From Prochilodus magdalenae (lineage: Eukaryota > Chordata > Actinopteri > Characiformes > Prochilodontidae), in contig JAMWET010003177.1 of NCBI GenBank assembly GCA_024036415.1, positions 1,053,501 through 1,117,500 on the forward strand: a DNA stretch of 64,000 bases, written 5' to 3'. The notes below the pieces were generated by a model. That model was given only the letters and a program-made list of their open reading frames with translations, was not told the origin of the DNA and made no database searches. A program made the translations under genes and the position numbers. Below are positions 49,970-60,620 of this stretch, piece after piece (the stretch's first letter is position 1; each line of letters opens with the position of its first letter).

Positions 49970-50291
49970 CGGTTCCGGCCTCCTGGGTATTCCTCCTGAC
50001 AGAGTGGTGGAAAATCGTCAACCTCACCTCATATGTTTAGGACAGCCGAGTTCTACAGCTCAGTATATCATCGTGGCAGAGAAGGACAAAGTCGCCATTC
50101 CACTTGAGGATAAGAGTTTGACATGCGCCATTGACAAACTGTTTAAAACGTACTGCGTCTGCCACCCGGCATATCCAGCCCAGCTCACACCGGTCTTTAA
50201 TTTCTTTGAGCATCTTTATGACATGCCTATCTCTGGTGGAAAGAGATCTAAAGTCGTGGAGCTCATCGCGAAGCTGCAGGCAATGTTATAA
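49970..50291 (+). CDS. Candidate terminal exon C of the uncharacterised gene
   Basis: An open frame of about 107 codons ends at TAA 50289-50291. The translation looks genuine: a segment with QYIIVAEKDKVAIPL, a cysteine pair in TYCVCHPAYP, then FNFFEHLYDMP and a basic helical C-terminus. The strongest acceptor by sequence is the poly-T CAG ending at 49958, but joining exon B there gives a different frame that stops at 50040. An AG 11 nt downstream (ending 49969) keeps phase 2 and continues the long frame. Either this acceptor is used, an extra exon lies between B and C, or the copy is decaying. I found no such exon by eye. Confidence 0.5.
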
Positions 50292-50937
50292 GTCTTGCTA
50301 TCTTGTTCGTTTGTCCCAAGTGCAAAATAAGAAAGACGTAAGAAAACGTGAGGGGTCATGTGTAGATGTGCAATGAAGTGAAGTATGAGGCTCTTGTTTT
50401 GCAATGTATAGCAATCTAACCTTAGCCAGGAGGCCAGCCTTAGCTGTTACTTTCATCCTCTGAAAAGAGCAGTGTTTCTCCGCCCTGGTTCTGGAGCCAC
50501 CCTGCCCTGCAACATACCTGCTTCAGCTTATCAGCTCATTAACAAGCCCTTTCAGAGGTGCAGCCCAGATAGCAAGCAAGCATAAGTCTACTGGTCCGAT
50601 CTGGTTGGCATTCCACTGTTTGTTACTGTGGGTACACCATCGGGCCACCCAGATAACTGTCCTAAGGGTTGCCATCTTTCAGAAATGGAAATAAAGGACG
50701 GGGGCGTGGTCATGTGTAAGTGACATGCATTCGAAATACGAAAGCAATCGCGCCCCGTATTGGTTTAATACGGGACACAGCATTTATTTGCCAAATAAAG
50801 GACAATTTCGTATTTTATGGGATGGGTGGAAACGGTCCCTTACTAGCCCTCTCAAACTTCTAAATTACCTTTATGTTGGAAAATAAACCAAAACCAATAT
50901 TACAAACTACATTTCAAAGAAAGATAAGGCTTAATGT
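50292..50937. other. Downstream of the candidate gene; unique and repeat-like sequence
   Basis: An AATAAA lies at 50690-50695, about 400 bp after the stop codon. The neighbouring GGGGGCGTGGTCATG region looks like dispersed repeat, so its role as a polyadenylation signal is doubtful. Confidence 0.3.
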
Positions 50938-51012
50938 AATTCAATTAAATTCAACTTTATTGTCATAATGCCAATACAGTGTACCAACAAAGTATAGCGA
51001 AACACCATCAGG
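50938..51012. repeat. LINE/SINE 3'-tail-like fragment
   Basis: AATTCAACTTTATTGTCATA followed by ACAGTGTACCAACAAAG resembles the conserved 3' tail of teleost non-LTR elements. No body is recognisable. Confidence 0.4.
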
Positions 51013-52369
51013 CTACTCCTCCAGTGCAGTGATTTAGTTGAAAATGTTGCTGACAGTAAAAATAATTTACTAAAAAGATTTATTCATTATAATGAACATA
51101 AGAAATATAAAGGATAATGATCATAAGACAGAAGGTAAAATAGGGTTGAACTGTGAGTGAAAAACTAGCAATGAAGCCTGGAATCTTGTCCAAGACTCTG
51201 CCTTACCACTTGTGGAACGCCCAAAAATCCTGAGCAAAACATTGGTCCACCAGTGGTCCACCATCCTGTTGCTATCAGGGAGGGGGTGCATTAAAGAAGG
51301 GAATCCACTAATGGTGCAGGGCCTGGACCAGTGTTAAGAAACACAGCCAGAAAGCAAGCACTGATTCACCCTGTGAGCACCAGGATAGCAGACCGGGGCT
51401 GTTGGCCCTCTAACAGCAAAGCTGGCGGTCCACTGGTACTTAGCGTTTTGTGGGTAGCCCACTGGTGTTTAAGAGGAGTAATAGACAAAAGGCCAGTGTT
51501 CATCTTTCATCTCTCATCTCTCACCAACAGTCCAGTTTATGAATTCCTCCTTCATTTCTTTATACTGTCATCTTTTTCAAGTTACCGCAACAGAATGTTT
51601 TAGTTCAGTAACAAGCTCTCATCAGACCTAGTCGTTATTATTTCTCTCTCAGCTGTTTGGAATATATGTCTAAATTTGTTTTCTAAAATAAAAGCCTGTA
51701 CACATTTAAAATCTCTCTGAGGAAATTAAAAATTATGTCCTGTATGCAGGGCAATAAGCAGGGTGGACCAGCAATGGTAAACAGTCAGCGGGGTGCCAGG
51801 CTTATCAAGCCAGCAGACCAATATACGCTCTCTATCTAGGCAGGTGTGGTGCCTATTACGCTTTCTAATCTCAAGTGAAAGATGTAACACATTATTTGCT
51901 CCTTGTTGTTGCCAAAGCAGATCATCATAGATGGCCATAACTCGTTCGACAGTATTTATCCAGACAGGCCCCATCATTTATCCACGCATGTGACATTAAT
52001 ATTAAACACAGACAAGCTTGTGTTTATTATTATTTACATAGTGAATTAAATCGGTTAACCTGCAGGTATAATACATGTCTTGACTGTAACATTGATGCTT
52101 GTAGTGCTATGTGAATGGCACATGCTGTCAGTGTGTTTGGTACATTAGGCTGAAATATATAACATGCAACTCTTTTAATGTGGCACACCAGGTCAGTGTT
52201 AAGCTCAGAAATATACATCACCATATGCTATATACTTCTTATTTCCATTACTGTTTATTTATTTGTTTATTTTTTATGTTATATTTTTAGAATTAATGGA
52301 GGAATAAAAATATTCCAAAATTGCTTAATACAAATCTTGTTCCATCAACTTCCAACATCCCTTTAGAGG
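51013..52369. other. Unique sequence, no gene seen
   Basis: Mixed AT-rich sequence. The 90-codon frame at 51331-51603 and the 83-codon antisense frame at 51726-51977 lack domain features. Confidence 0.35.
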
Positions 52370-52820
52370 GACGAAGGGGCAGGACAAAAGTCCTGTGTTT
52401 TATTGAAGGCAGACAGAAAGCAAATAAAGACAACAGGATATAGAGCAAACTGAAAAACCAAACTGGAGCTTAGAAAACAGAACTAACAAACCAAAACACA
52501 CAACCAGAGGTCTATACACCAAGTCGAATTTCTCAGTTTAACCAGATAAGCCCAAAGTCAAGCCTATCTATTCAGAAAAGATCTGAGGGACATTCTCATT
52601 GAACAGTTTATGCTTAGGTTATCTGGCTAACTGAGAAATCCTACTTTGTGGAATACACACCAGGCGGATATATACATTGGGAACAAACCAGGGACACAAA
52701 AGGCTAATTAGAGGGTGCGGATAAAAACGACCAAAGCAACAACAAAATCATAAGGCATATGTAGAAATGAGGAAAGGTAAACCGGCCCTTTCAAGGATGC
52801 AGCGAGACAGGATGTCACAA
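52370..52820 (-). mobile_element. Solo-LTR-like repeat in reverse, carrying a nested MITE
   Basis: Read in reverse it starts near TTGTGACATCC (52820) and reaches AATAAA (complement at 52398-52403) before its end at about 52370. This layout matches 32087-32533. The 52526-52640 insertion splits it. Confidence 0.45.
52526..52640. mobile_element. Small MITE, about 115 bp, inside the LTR-like repeat
   Basis: The left end AATTTCTCAGTTTAACCAGA and right end TCTGGCTAACTGAGAAATC are inverted repeats with two mismatches over about 20 bp. No clear target duplication could be read. Confidence 0.6.
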
Positions 52821-53950
52821 AAAATATTAACAAGTTTTTCCCTCTCTTGTAAAGTTCATTTTGGAGATAGAAGGTTTTGTTGGGACAGCTACCAAACTGC
52901 TCTCTTTGGCGAACATGTAAGACATATCAAAGCTGTATTACAGTTAATACCTTTATTAGAGTTAAAAAGGCTTTCTATTATACATCAGCTTTTTTGTTTT
53001 TAAAAAGTTGATATATCCTGGATATATGGCATTTTACCAGCTCACCAGACAAAAACTGTGTCACCTGACATTTTTAAGGTGGTAGTAACTTTAGGCTACT
53101 GCAGATGGCAGTATAAATACCTGTGGGGTGTGAGTGACGGGATTTATAGATTGAGAAGAGTGGAGTGAATGTCTTGTTCCATGTGTGGAAGATGGCTACA
53201 AAGCAGATGTTAATGACAGGTTAAAAGGTTGGGGCGTGCCAAAGACCATAGTGTGAAGGAAGAAGCTGAATTTGCAAGTGTATGGAAGCCTAGGGTCATA
53301 CTGGTCTACCAATAGAGGCAAAAAATCATAGTCTATAGGAAATTCTCATCCACCAAATGAAGAGTGGCTGAAGATTGATGTGACCTACATACAAAAACTT
53401 GTCCGGTCCATGCCTAATCCAATCACAGCTGTGGAGGTATTAGATGCGTTTAGGTATTACGTGCTGTCCGGTGAGCTTATTTCACCTGACTGTCAGAAGG
53501 AAGTAGCTCTTTAAGAATCTTGTTCTTCCTCTACACTAGCTGTAAATAAAGATTTGTGAAGATTTGTTTTTTTATCTTTCTGTGAATTTATTATAAAAGT
53601 TTAATGTTTGATTTTTTGTAACTGTGGACATGATGAGATACTAACTGACAATAAATTCATCTGAACTACACACGAGTCTCTGTAGTGTTTGTATGTTGTG
53701 GTGCACCTAGGCAAAAAGCGCACAGCACATTTCTGACACAGGCTGTATAATTAGAACCCATCTCTGTGTTAACGATCTGATCACACTGCCTGCGCTAAAT
53801 GAGAAAGCACACGGGTCGTGTTGGAAGTAATATAGAATGTGTTATCCTTAACTGGACTGAAAATAGCACGTTACATGTTTTTAACACATCTGTGTTGAGA
53901 GCTTCGACGTGCCTAATATCGTCTGCTTCTCTGTTTTGTCTCCTTCCTTG
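52821..53950. other. Sequence upstream of the LINGO coding exon, no gene seen
   Basis: It is AT-rich, with AATAAA-like hexamers at about 53545 and 53651 and no protein-like frame. It probably belongs to the last intron of the LINGO gene, as implied by the 3' splice site at 53977. Confidence 0.4.
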
Positions 53951-53983
53951 TCTGATCCCCCTCCTCCTCCCTTGCAGGTGGTC
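53951..53983 (+). promoter_or_regulatory. 3' splice site and 6-nt 5' UTR remnant before the LINGO start codon
   Basis: A C/T-rich stretch at about 53957-53975 ends in TTGCAG at 53977, immediately followed by GTGGTC and the ATG at 53984. This is a strong acceptor. It places the last part of the 5' UTR in the coding exon and implies one or more noncoding exons upstream. An alternative start at 53909 would have to read through the polypyrimidine tract and is rejected. Confidence 0.75.
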
Positions 53984-55807
53984 ATGCTGTTCTCTTTGTT
54001 CTCCTGCGCCGTGGGGTTCTCCCTCCTGCCGCTTGTCCTGTTCCCGTGCCCTGCCCAGGCCTGCCCCGCCCGCTGTGAGTGCTCTGTGCCAACGCGCTCC
54101 GTCTCGTGCCACCGCAAACGGCTGGCACAGGTGCCCGAGGGCATTCCCATTGAGACAAGGGTGCTAGATCTGAGCAAGAACCGCCTGCGCATTGTCACCC
54201 CACAGAACTTCTCCTCGCTGCTGCTGCTGGAGGAGCTGGATCTGAGCAACAACCTGCTGTCCTCGGTGGAACCCGGCAGCTTCCGCGCACAGCCCCGTCT
54301 TCGTACGCTGCGCCTGCGGGCCAACCAGCTGACCCTGCTGCCCCGGGGAGCTTTAGCCGGCTTGGGTGAGTTGACCCTGCTGGACGTAAGCCAGAACCGG
54401 CTAGTCATCCTGCTGGACTATGGCTTTGAAGAGCAGCGGCGACTGCGCGTGCTGGAGTTAGCCGACAATGAGCTGGTGTTCATTGCCCCACGGGCATTTA
54501 GTGGCCTGTCGGCCCTCCGCTCACTCACCTTGCAACGCTGTAACCTGAGTGCTGTACCTGGCCATGCCTTGGCTCACCTGCACGGTCTGACCAGTCTGCG
54601 CTTGAGGGAGCTGAACATCAGTGAGTTGCCACCGCATGCCTTCAAGGGCCTAGGGCGCCTACGCCACCTGGAGATTGATCACTGGCCATCCCTAGAGGGG
54701 GTACCCAGCCCAGTCTTGCAGGGGCTCAACCTGAGCTCACTTTTCATCACGCACACAAACCTGTTGTCAGCTCCAACCTTGAGCCACCTGTCCTATTTGA
54801 TCCACCTTAACCTGTCATACAGCAGCCTGAGGGTGCTACCAGCCGGGTGGCTTCGAGGGATGGACCGGCTGGAGGTGGTACGTGTTCGCCAGGCACAGTT
54901 AATACGAGTGGAGCCTCAGGCCTTCCAGGGGGCTCTGTCTTTGCGCCTCCTTGACCTCTGCCACAACCGTTTGACAACACTGGAGCGGGCTACCCTGCCT
55001 ACCTCCATTGCCTTGCAGAGCCTCCTAATTGGTCAGAACCCCTTGGTATGTGACTGCCGTCTTCGCTGGTTGTTGCAAAGGACTCCGCCACTTCTATATG
55101 GTGATGTGGAGCCTCAGTGCAGTGCCCCCAACGCTCTGGCTGGGAAAGCCTTCAGCAGCATAGTGGAACCACAGCTTTCTCGCTACGTTATCTGCACCAA
55201 GCCCAGGGTCATCTCCATGTCCACCCACCCAACCCAGGCAGAGGAGGGCCAGAGGGCCTGGCTATACTGCGCAGCCGAAGGAGCTCCATCCCCTTCAGTC
55301 TCTTGGCTGACACCACACAGGCGCCACATCACCACCAAGAGCACGGGCAGGGTAGTCGCCCATGGCAATGGCTCGCTGGAGTTCCGAGTGGCTGAGCCCC
55401 AGGACAGCGGCGTTTATGTATGTGTGGCGTCCAACCCGGCAGGCAACGCCACTCTATCTGTAACGTTGGCTGTCAAAAGCCTGGGCATCAGGGATGGTGC
55501 CCTTTATGCCAACCGCAGCTTCCTCTTTGACCCCGATTACAACAGCTCCCTCATCAACGGCACGGAGCGCTACACCATCCGGATGGTTTTGGACTTCACC
55601 ACCATCCTGGTCTCCACCGCCATGGGCTGCCTCAGCTTCCTGGGCGTGGTTCTCTTCTGCTTCCTGCTGCTGTTCGCCTGGAGCCGGGGCAAAGGCAAGC
55701 ACAGAGGCAGCGTGGACATTCAGTACGTCCCGCGCAAGAGGAAAGGAGCCAACAGCGAGCTCACAGAGACCAGCGGCCCCAGGCGGGTCAACATGAAGAT
55801 GATCTGA
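53984..55807 (+). CDS. lingo4: LINGO-family LRR and Ig transmembrane protein (LINGO4/LINGO2 type), complete, 607 aa
   Basis: LINGO proteins are neuronal type I membrane proteins; LINGO1 is a Nogo-receptor co-receptor, and LINGO2 and LINGO4 are less well understood. Residues 1-26 form a signal peptide (cut after AQA). An LRRNT cap follows with Cys27, 31, 33 and 42, then leucine-rich repeats at about 57-345 and an LRRCT cap with Cys356, 358, 379 and 404. An I-set Ig domain spans about 408-497 (Cys429, Trp441, DSGVYVC with Cys480). The stalk has N-glycosylation sites near 510, 520 and 525. A membrane helix at about 539-566 precedes a 41-residue tail with IQYVPRK and the terminal NMKMI typical of LINGO1-3. 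The length matches the family (about 590-620). The ATG is chosen because upstream codons in the frame lie inside an intron: a polypyrimidine tract and CAG end at 53977. The coding region is a single exon, as is usual for LINGO. VPGxAL, RLREL, WPSLE and LNLSSL favour LINGO4; the N-cap, HITTKS and the tail favour LINGO2. The family is certain; the paralogue symbol is about 60-65%. Confidence 0.95.
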   Translation: MLFSLFSCAVGFSLLPLVLFPCPAQACPARCECSVPTRSVSCHRKRLAQVPEGIPIETRVLDLSKNRLRIVTPQNFSSLLLLEELDLSNNLLSSVEPGSFRAQPRLRTLRLRANQLTLLPRGALAGLGELTLLDVSQNRLVILLDYGFEEQRRLRVLELADNELVFIAPRAFSGLSALRSLTLQRCNLSAVPGHALAHLHGLTSLRLRELNISELPPHAFKGLGRLRHLEIDHWPSLEGVPSPVLQGLNLSSLFITHTNLLSAPTLSHLSYLIHLNLSYSSLRVLPAGWLRGMDRLEVVRVRQAQLIRVEPQAFQGALSLRLLDLCHNRLTTLERATLPTSIALQSLLIGQNPLVCDCRLRWLLQRTPPLLYGDVEPQCSAPNALAGKAFSSIVEPQLSRYVICTKPRVISMSTHPTQAEEGQRAWLYCAAEGAPSPSVSWLTPHRRHITTKSTGRVVAHGNGSLEFRVAEPQDSGVYVCVASNPAGNATLSVTLAVKSLGIRDGALYANRSFLFDPDYNSSLINGTERYTIRMVLDFTTILVSTAMGCLSFLGVVLFCFLLLFAWSRGKGKHRGSVDIQYVPRKRKGANSELTETSGPRRVNMKMI

Positions 55808-56660
55808 GAGCTGGTTGCTTTCTGAAAGGGGAGGGGAGAGTCAAACGACATACGAGCATGAGAGAGAGAGCGAGAGACTTGTGACAGTGATACTGTAGCT
55901 AGTAGAGTTTGGGAAGATAAGCAGCACATTTTGGTTAGAGTTGTGTGCTTCGGTGTGAATGTGCGTATGCGTGTGTATGTGTGTGTGTGTGTGTGTGTGT
56001 GTACAGAAATATACCATATGAGTTCATGGGCATGTGTGTGTGTGTGCCTGTATTACAAGGATGTATTAAATTGTGAGATTTTACACATGCTATCTAAACA
56101 GAATCACTTATCCAAAAAAAAAAAAAAGCATTTACGCGTCTTCTGCGATGCTTTGTCTGTGGACAGCAGTATTGGGACAGTGCAGACATGTGCAGAGGTC
56201 AAGCCGTTGTATAAAGCTCATATTTGTGAAGGGAAAAGTAGTTTATTTATATACATATATTTTAAGTTCCATTATTAATAACCTTCGAACCGCTGCAAAA
56301 ACTCAAGTCGTCTTCCCCAACAAGCAAAGTATCTACTGGAAAAAGCCTCAGCAGTGCCGTGTTGTGAAGTGTTTGGTTTTCGCTCCGAATCGCTGTTCTC
56401 TCCTGGGAGATCTTCTAGTTAGCAGAGACTCTGGGGGGAGCAGGGAGTCGTCTGCCATTTCGTCGTGAAGATGTTACAGTGTGAGGGCTTATTTGACATG
56501 GTGGGTTCCGGGGGCTGTGTTTGTGACTTAGTGGAAATCTGTGAAAATGTTTCCCTTTTTTTTGATGTTCTGTCAAATGCTGCTCAAATGTTTTTACATA
56601 ATAAATATCTCGGTATATTTTCCAAAGAAAATAAATACGAATCTTATAGCTTGATTGTTG
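55808..56660 (+). other. Probable 3' UTR of the LINGO gene with two AATAAA signals
   Basis: After the TGA there is about 850 bp of non-repeat sequence apart from a (GT)n tract at 55971-56002. AATAAA hexamers lie at 56600-56605 and 56630-56635. Recognisable dispersed repeats resume only at about 56815. The transcript end near 56650 is inferred from the signals; no cleavage site is demonstrated. Confidence 0.55.
55971..56002. repeat. (GT)n microsatellite in the 3' UTR
   Basis: About 32 bp of GT, 165 bp after the LINGO stop codon. Confidence 0.9.
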
Positions 56661-57419
56661 TTAACATTGCTTTTCGGTATCTGGTTCTTGTTACTGGCGT
56701 CTAATAGTCCAGTGTTATGCATTACTCCCGCAATCTACTATCCAGGTAGTGTGTTATTGCAACCTGATAACTAACAAACACTTACAAAAGACTTCCTTTA
56801 TTCCAAAATCTCATCAGTCAGTGGTGTATAATATTCATGGACACTTTCTAGTGAGCCCTGGGGCTACAGGTAGTCATGGGCCCCCATATAGTTACAGCCC
56901 CCAAAGACTTTCCACTGCTGCCAGCCACGCACTTCAGTGCTACCATTCATCATGTCTAAGTTACTGCATGAGCTGGAACCCAGAAACAAACACTAAAAGC
57001 CACAGTCAGTCAAGGTTTACAATTTGCATTAAGAAGGCAGTAAGCTCCCAAACAAGGCCACAGTAAGCTCCTTTTTTGCCAGGCTCTATTTGAATTTTCC
57101 ATTCCACCTTAAATGGTGGCACAGTTACAGGCTGCAGAATGCAGTTACTGATTGTGTTGTAGCTCTGTAGCTATACTGCTTTCCATCTCATTCCATTTGA
57201 AGGAACCACCATAGGACCACCCCTGACCAGGTATTACAGGTAGTCTTTTTGAATGTGCTGTGAATGGTCCACTACCCAAGTCACATCCGATCAGTGGTGA
57301 TATAATATTCAGGGACACTTGCTAGTGGGCCCTGAAGCTACAGGTGGTCATGGGCCCCATGAATCTAGTTACAGAATCCAAAAACTTAAGAAACAAATAC
57401 AGAAACAAAGTCATAGTCA
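56661..57419. repeat. Two fragments of a dispersed repeat
   Basis: About 56821-56890 and 57289-57370 share ATAATATTCA, GGACACTT and GGTCATGGGCCCC-type motifs. A third piece lies at 57893-57930. An arm of the 8603-8685 element follows at 57100. Confidence 0.5.
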
Positions 57420-57892
57420 CTTGTCAGGAACAAAGAACTTGGCTTGACATGAGCAGAGCTAGAAGTCAGATGAGCTAATAAGATGAGTCCAACACAGCAA
57501 CAAAACACAACCAAACATAACCGAGGAACAAGGCGAGATCAGACTCGAGAGACAAGCAAAGGTCAGAACCAGGAGGATCAGGCAACGAGGCAACCAAAAT
57601 AGAAGGAGAAGGCAAAGAGAGGAGTCAGGAGAACAGAAGGAGGACGAAAACCAGAGAGACGAGCAAACGAGAAACCAGAACAAAGGATTGCGGGAAAAAG
57701 GGGTAGTCAAAGACACAGAGGGAGTCTAAGCCAGAGTGGAGATAGTAGTAATAACAGTCAGTAACGCTAACAAGGTCAGCAAAGCTTTACAAGGAGTAAA
57801 AGTGTGTGCTGTGTATATATGCAGCCTGTGGAATGAGCCACAGGTGAGCAGTCAGTATTCTGGCAGGGGCATGGGAGAAGTGGGCGTGGTGG
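57420..57892 (-). mobile_element. Possible LTR-like repeat in reverse
   Basis: A/G-rich sequence whose complement has the T/C-rich, Cys/Leu/Ser-coding look of 22984-23582. It ends near GGGCGTGGTGGTATGATATT. The boundaries are uncertain. Confidence 0.3.
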
Positions 57893-58161
57893 TATGATAT
57901 TCAGGGTGGGCCCTGGAGCTACAGGTGGCTTTCTATTCTACCTTATATGGTGCCACAGCTACAGGCTGACACCTGGTTTATTGGTAAAGTTGGATGGAAA
58001 ATTCGGAAGCCATTTTCACCCTCACTTGTTCCCCCTTAGCAAGTTTATAAGGAGTTTAGCGGATACCAACCGTGAGTGACCAAACTGACCAAAACAGATC
58101 GTCAAAATAGTTGTAGTTCATTAAAAAATTAAAGTACAATAAGTTGGAATACAGTATGTAT

Positions 58162-58162
<1 letters not shown>
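57893..58162. other. Dispersed-repeat fragments, no gene seen
   Basis: Contains the third piece of the 56821-type repeat and a partial arm of the small palindromic family. Confidence 0.35.
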
Positions 58163-58196
<34 letters not shown>

Positions 58197-58220
58197 CTTT
58201 ATTGATACCAGAGGAAAATT

Positions 58221-58259
<39 letters not shown>
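58163..58259. repeat. (GATA)n and (AT)n around a CTTTATTGATACC tail motif
   Basis: (GATA)n 58163-58196, then ACTTTATTGATACCAGAGGA, the usual 3' tail of a teleost LINE or SINE, then (AT)n 58222-58259. Confidence 0.85.
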
Positions 58260-58262
<3 letters not shown>

Positions 58263-58306
58263 TTTTTACAGTACTTGTAAAACTGTTACAGTAAAATCAT
58301 CAACAG

Positions 58307-58570
58307 GTGGCAGTCGTGGGCTGGAGGTTAGGGAACCAGCCTTGTGACCGGAGTGGGCGTGGTGACAGTGAACTGACAGTATGCACCTAACCCCCAACTG
58401 CTCCCCGGGCGCCGTCGATAAGGCTGCCACTGCTCTGGGTAAGTGTGCTCACTGCCCCTAGTGTGTGTGTTCACTAGTGAGTGTGTTTGTGGGTGTTTCA
58501 CTTCACGGATGGGTTAAATGTGGAGACTAAATTTCCCCACTGTGGGATCAACAAGGGTCTTAAATCTTAA
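58307..58570 (+). mobile_element. tRNA-derived SINE-like copy, second
   Basis: Opposite orientation to 9686-9975. It starts GGCAGTCGTGGGCTGGAGGT and ends CACTGTGGGATCAACAAGGG. The B-box-like motif has been lost through a small deletion (GTGACCGGAGTGGGCGTGG region). Confidence 0.7.
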
Positions 58571-60072
58571 ACATCACCAAAAACAGGTCTATGGCAAGCT
58601 ACAGTCTCTTGTTTCCTCCAGTAGCTTCAACAACTGTCCCAAAAGTTGGTACATACAATCATATATCAGACTATAGTCTATTCCTAATAGCAATGCAGTC
58701 ATCACCCTACTGATTCCAGTGCTGTGAGCCTGTGGTAATACAGCACAACAGCAACACCCTTTACTATGAAGTCCCTTTACCACAGACGCCATAACTAAGG
58801 CAGGACAGAGTGGACATGAAAATTTAAACCTACGGAGCTCCTAAAGTGATACAGTGATTATTTTAATGTAATGACATGATTTTTAATACATTGTCTCAAT
58901 TTATTTATTCATTTAAGTTTCTTATGATCTTAACTTATAACTTTTACTCACTAACTCATAATCAGCAAGTCACCTTACAGTCTGCATATTAGCATAAACA
59001 TCCCAGAGAAATACATTTTGCCTTGGATGGCATAAAAAGATGCTTATGGTCTATTCATGTCTTATTTTTGATTTACTGACAAAGCCTGAAGTGCTTGCTT
59101 GGACACACACAAAGCCTACTTTCAATGAGGTTTTGGCTTTGGATGGATAGAAAGCAAAATACTCCATCAGACCGAATCTCATTTTAAACGTCCCAGTTTC
59201 ATGTTTTAACTGCAACTGGCGCTTCAGATTTAAAAGCTGGCATTCTAAAAACGAACTGAATGCTTGAGGAAATAGTTGCTGTGCAGTGATCAGAGCGCTG
59301 AGGGGATTAAGGCAGAGCTGGGTGGAGAGTGTAAAGATTTGATTGATCATATTACAGCAACAGCGCTCACAGACAACCAATCAGATTTCATTATCTTTAA
59401 AAAAAATTGGCTTAATTAATATTCTTTCCCCATTTGCCTGGGCAGACCTGTGATCAATTTGGGTAGGCCCAGGCAGCAGACGGGGGAATAAATCAGTGTC
59501 CAAAAAAAAGGTCAGTCAGAGACCCTGAATTACCCTGCGCCCCTGTGCCTCAACTGCGGTAAGCCCGTGCATTAAATCGCCCCTGACTGTGGCACTTCCT
59601 TGCTATTAACGAACCAGGTCGAGGTTAGCTGATAAATCGTGCTACAGTCAATTGTTTACTTACTGACTTTTACTTTCTCCCAATCCAAATGCCCTCAAGC
59701 GCATTCAGTGATGTTGAAGTCTGGACTCTGCTGTGGTCCGTAAACTGTTCTGAGAACAGTGATTTACAAATTTTTTAAAAACTTTTTTGTATATTTTCTC
59801 TTGCAGTGAGGAGCGTCTAGTCAGTACACGTTCTTTCAGACCCACAATGTTGAACTGGTGTCTCATAGTGAAGGGATGGACAGAAACACCTCTGGATGTT
59901 TTCAGTTGTGAAGGAAGAATGGAGCTCTCAAAGATGAAAGCTTTAAGTACTGTTCATCTGATGAGGATCGTTTTGATGGTGTGCCAGGTGTTGTGCGGTT
60001 ATTAGGAGTCCCATTTTCATTGCACCTTTAAATCACTACTTGAACTCCAGTTTTGGAGACTCAAGTCAATAT
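58571..60072. other. Unique sequence, no gene seen
   Basis: The 109-codon antisense frame at 59051-59380 and the 72-codon frame at 59787-60005 show no domain or splice context. Confidence 0.35.
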
Positions 60073-60486
60073 TTATTTATATAGAACTTTTTACAACAGG
60101 TGTTGTCACAAATCAGCTTTACAAAGAATCTGGTGTCTGGGACCGCCAATGAGCAAGCCAAAGCCGAGGAAAAACTCCCTCAGTTCAAAAGGAAAACACC
60201 TTGAGAGGAAGCAGGACTCAAAAGGGGAACCCATTCTCCTCAGGTCAATGACAGAAAACAAGACAAGCGAAGGAAAGGAGTGTTCAGTGTTTTGTAAGAA
60301 TAAATGTTTGATTAGTCCGTAATTAAGTAGTTGGGTCATCAGCTGGATCAGCAGCACACAGGCCAAGCTTCCACAGTGCAGGCCAGCCGGGAACTCCGTG
60401 GTGGTTAAGCAGTGGCACCCAGTCAAAGCAGATGTAGCAACAGCATCATACCGCACAGGATGGGCAGCAGTTCAGCTCAGGCAAAG
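60073..60486 (+). repeat. Dispersed repeat family R1, copy 3
   Basis: Same order of motifs as 24211-24868 and 26044-26441, including CTTTACAAAGAATCTGGTGT and GGCACCCAGTCAAAGCAGAT. Confidence 0.75.
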
Positions 60487-60620
60487 AGGACAGATTGTTA
60501 GCTCCGGTTTCCACTTGTATTCATTTGACTTTCTGTTTCCTTATGCAGGTGGATTATCTAATCTAATCTCCTTATTAATTTCTCCTGCAAAAGGAATGAT
60601 TTACCACTGTTAACTGCTAC

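Noticed and set aside
53909..53983. Upstream in-frame start for the LINGO protein
   Set aside because: The extra 25 codons cross a polypyrimidine tract and CAG splice acceptor, and would place proline-rich residues before a good signal peptide.
53881..54408. Antisense 175-codon frame over the LINGO exon
   Set aside because: It is the GC-rich shadow of the LINGO coding strand.
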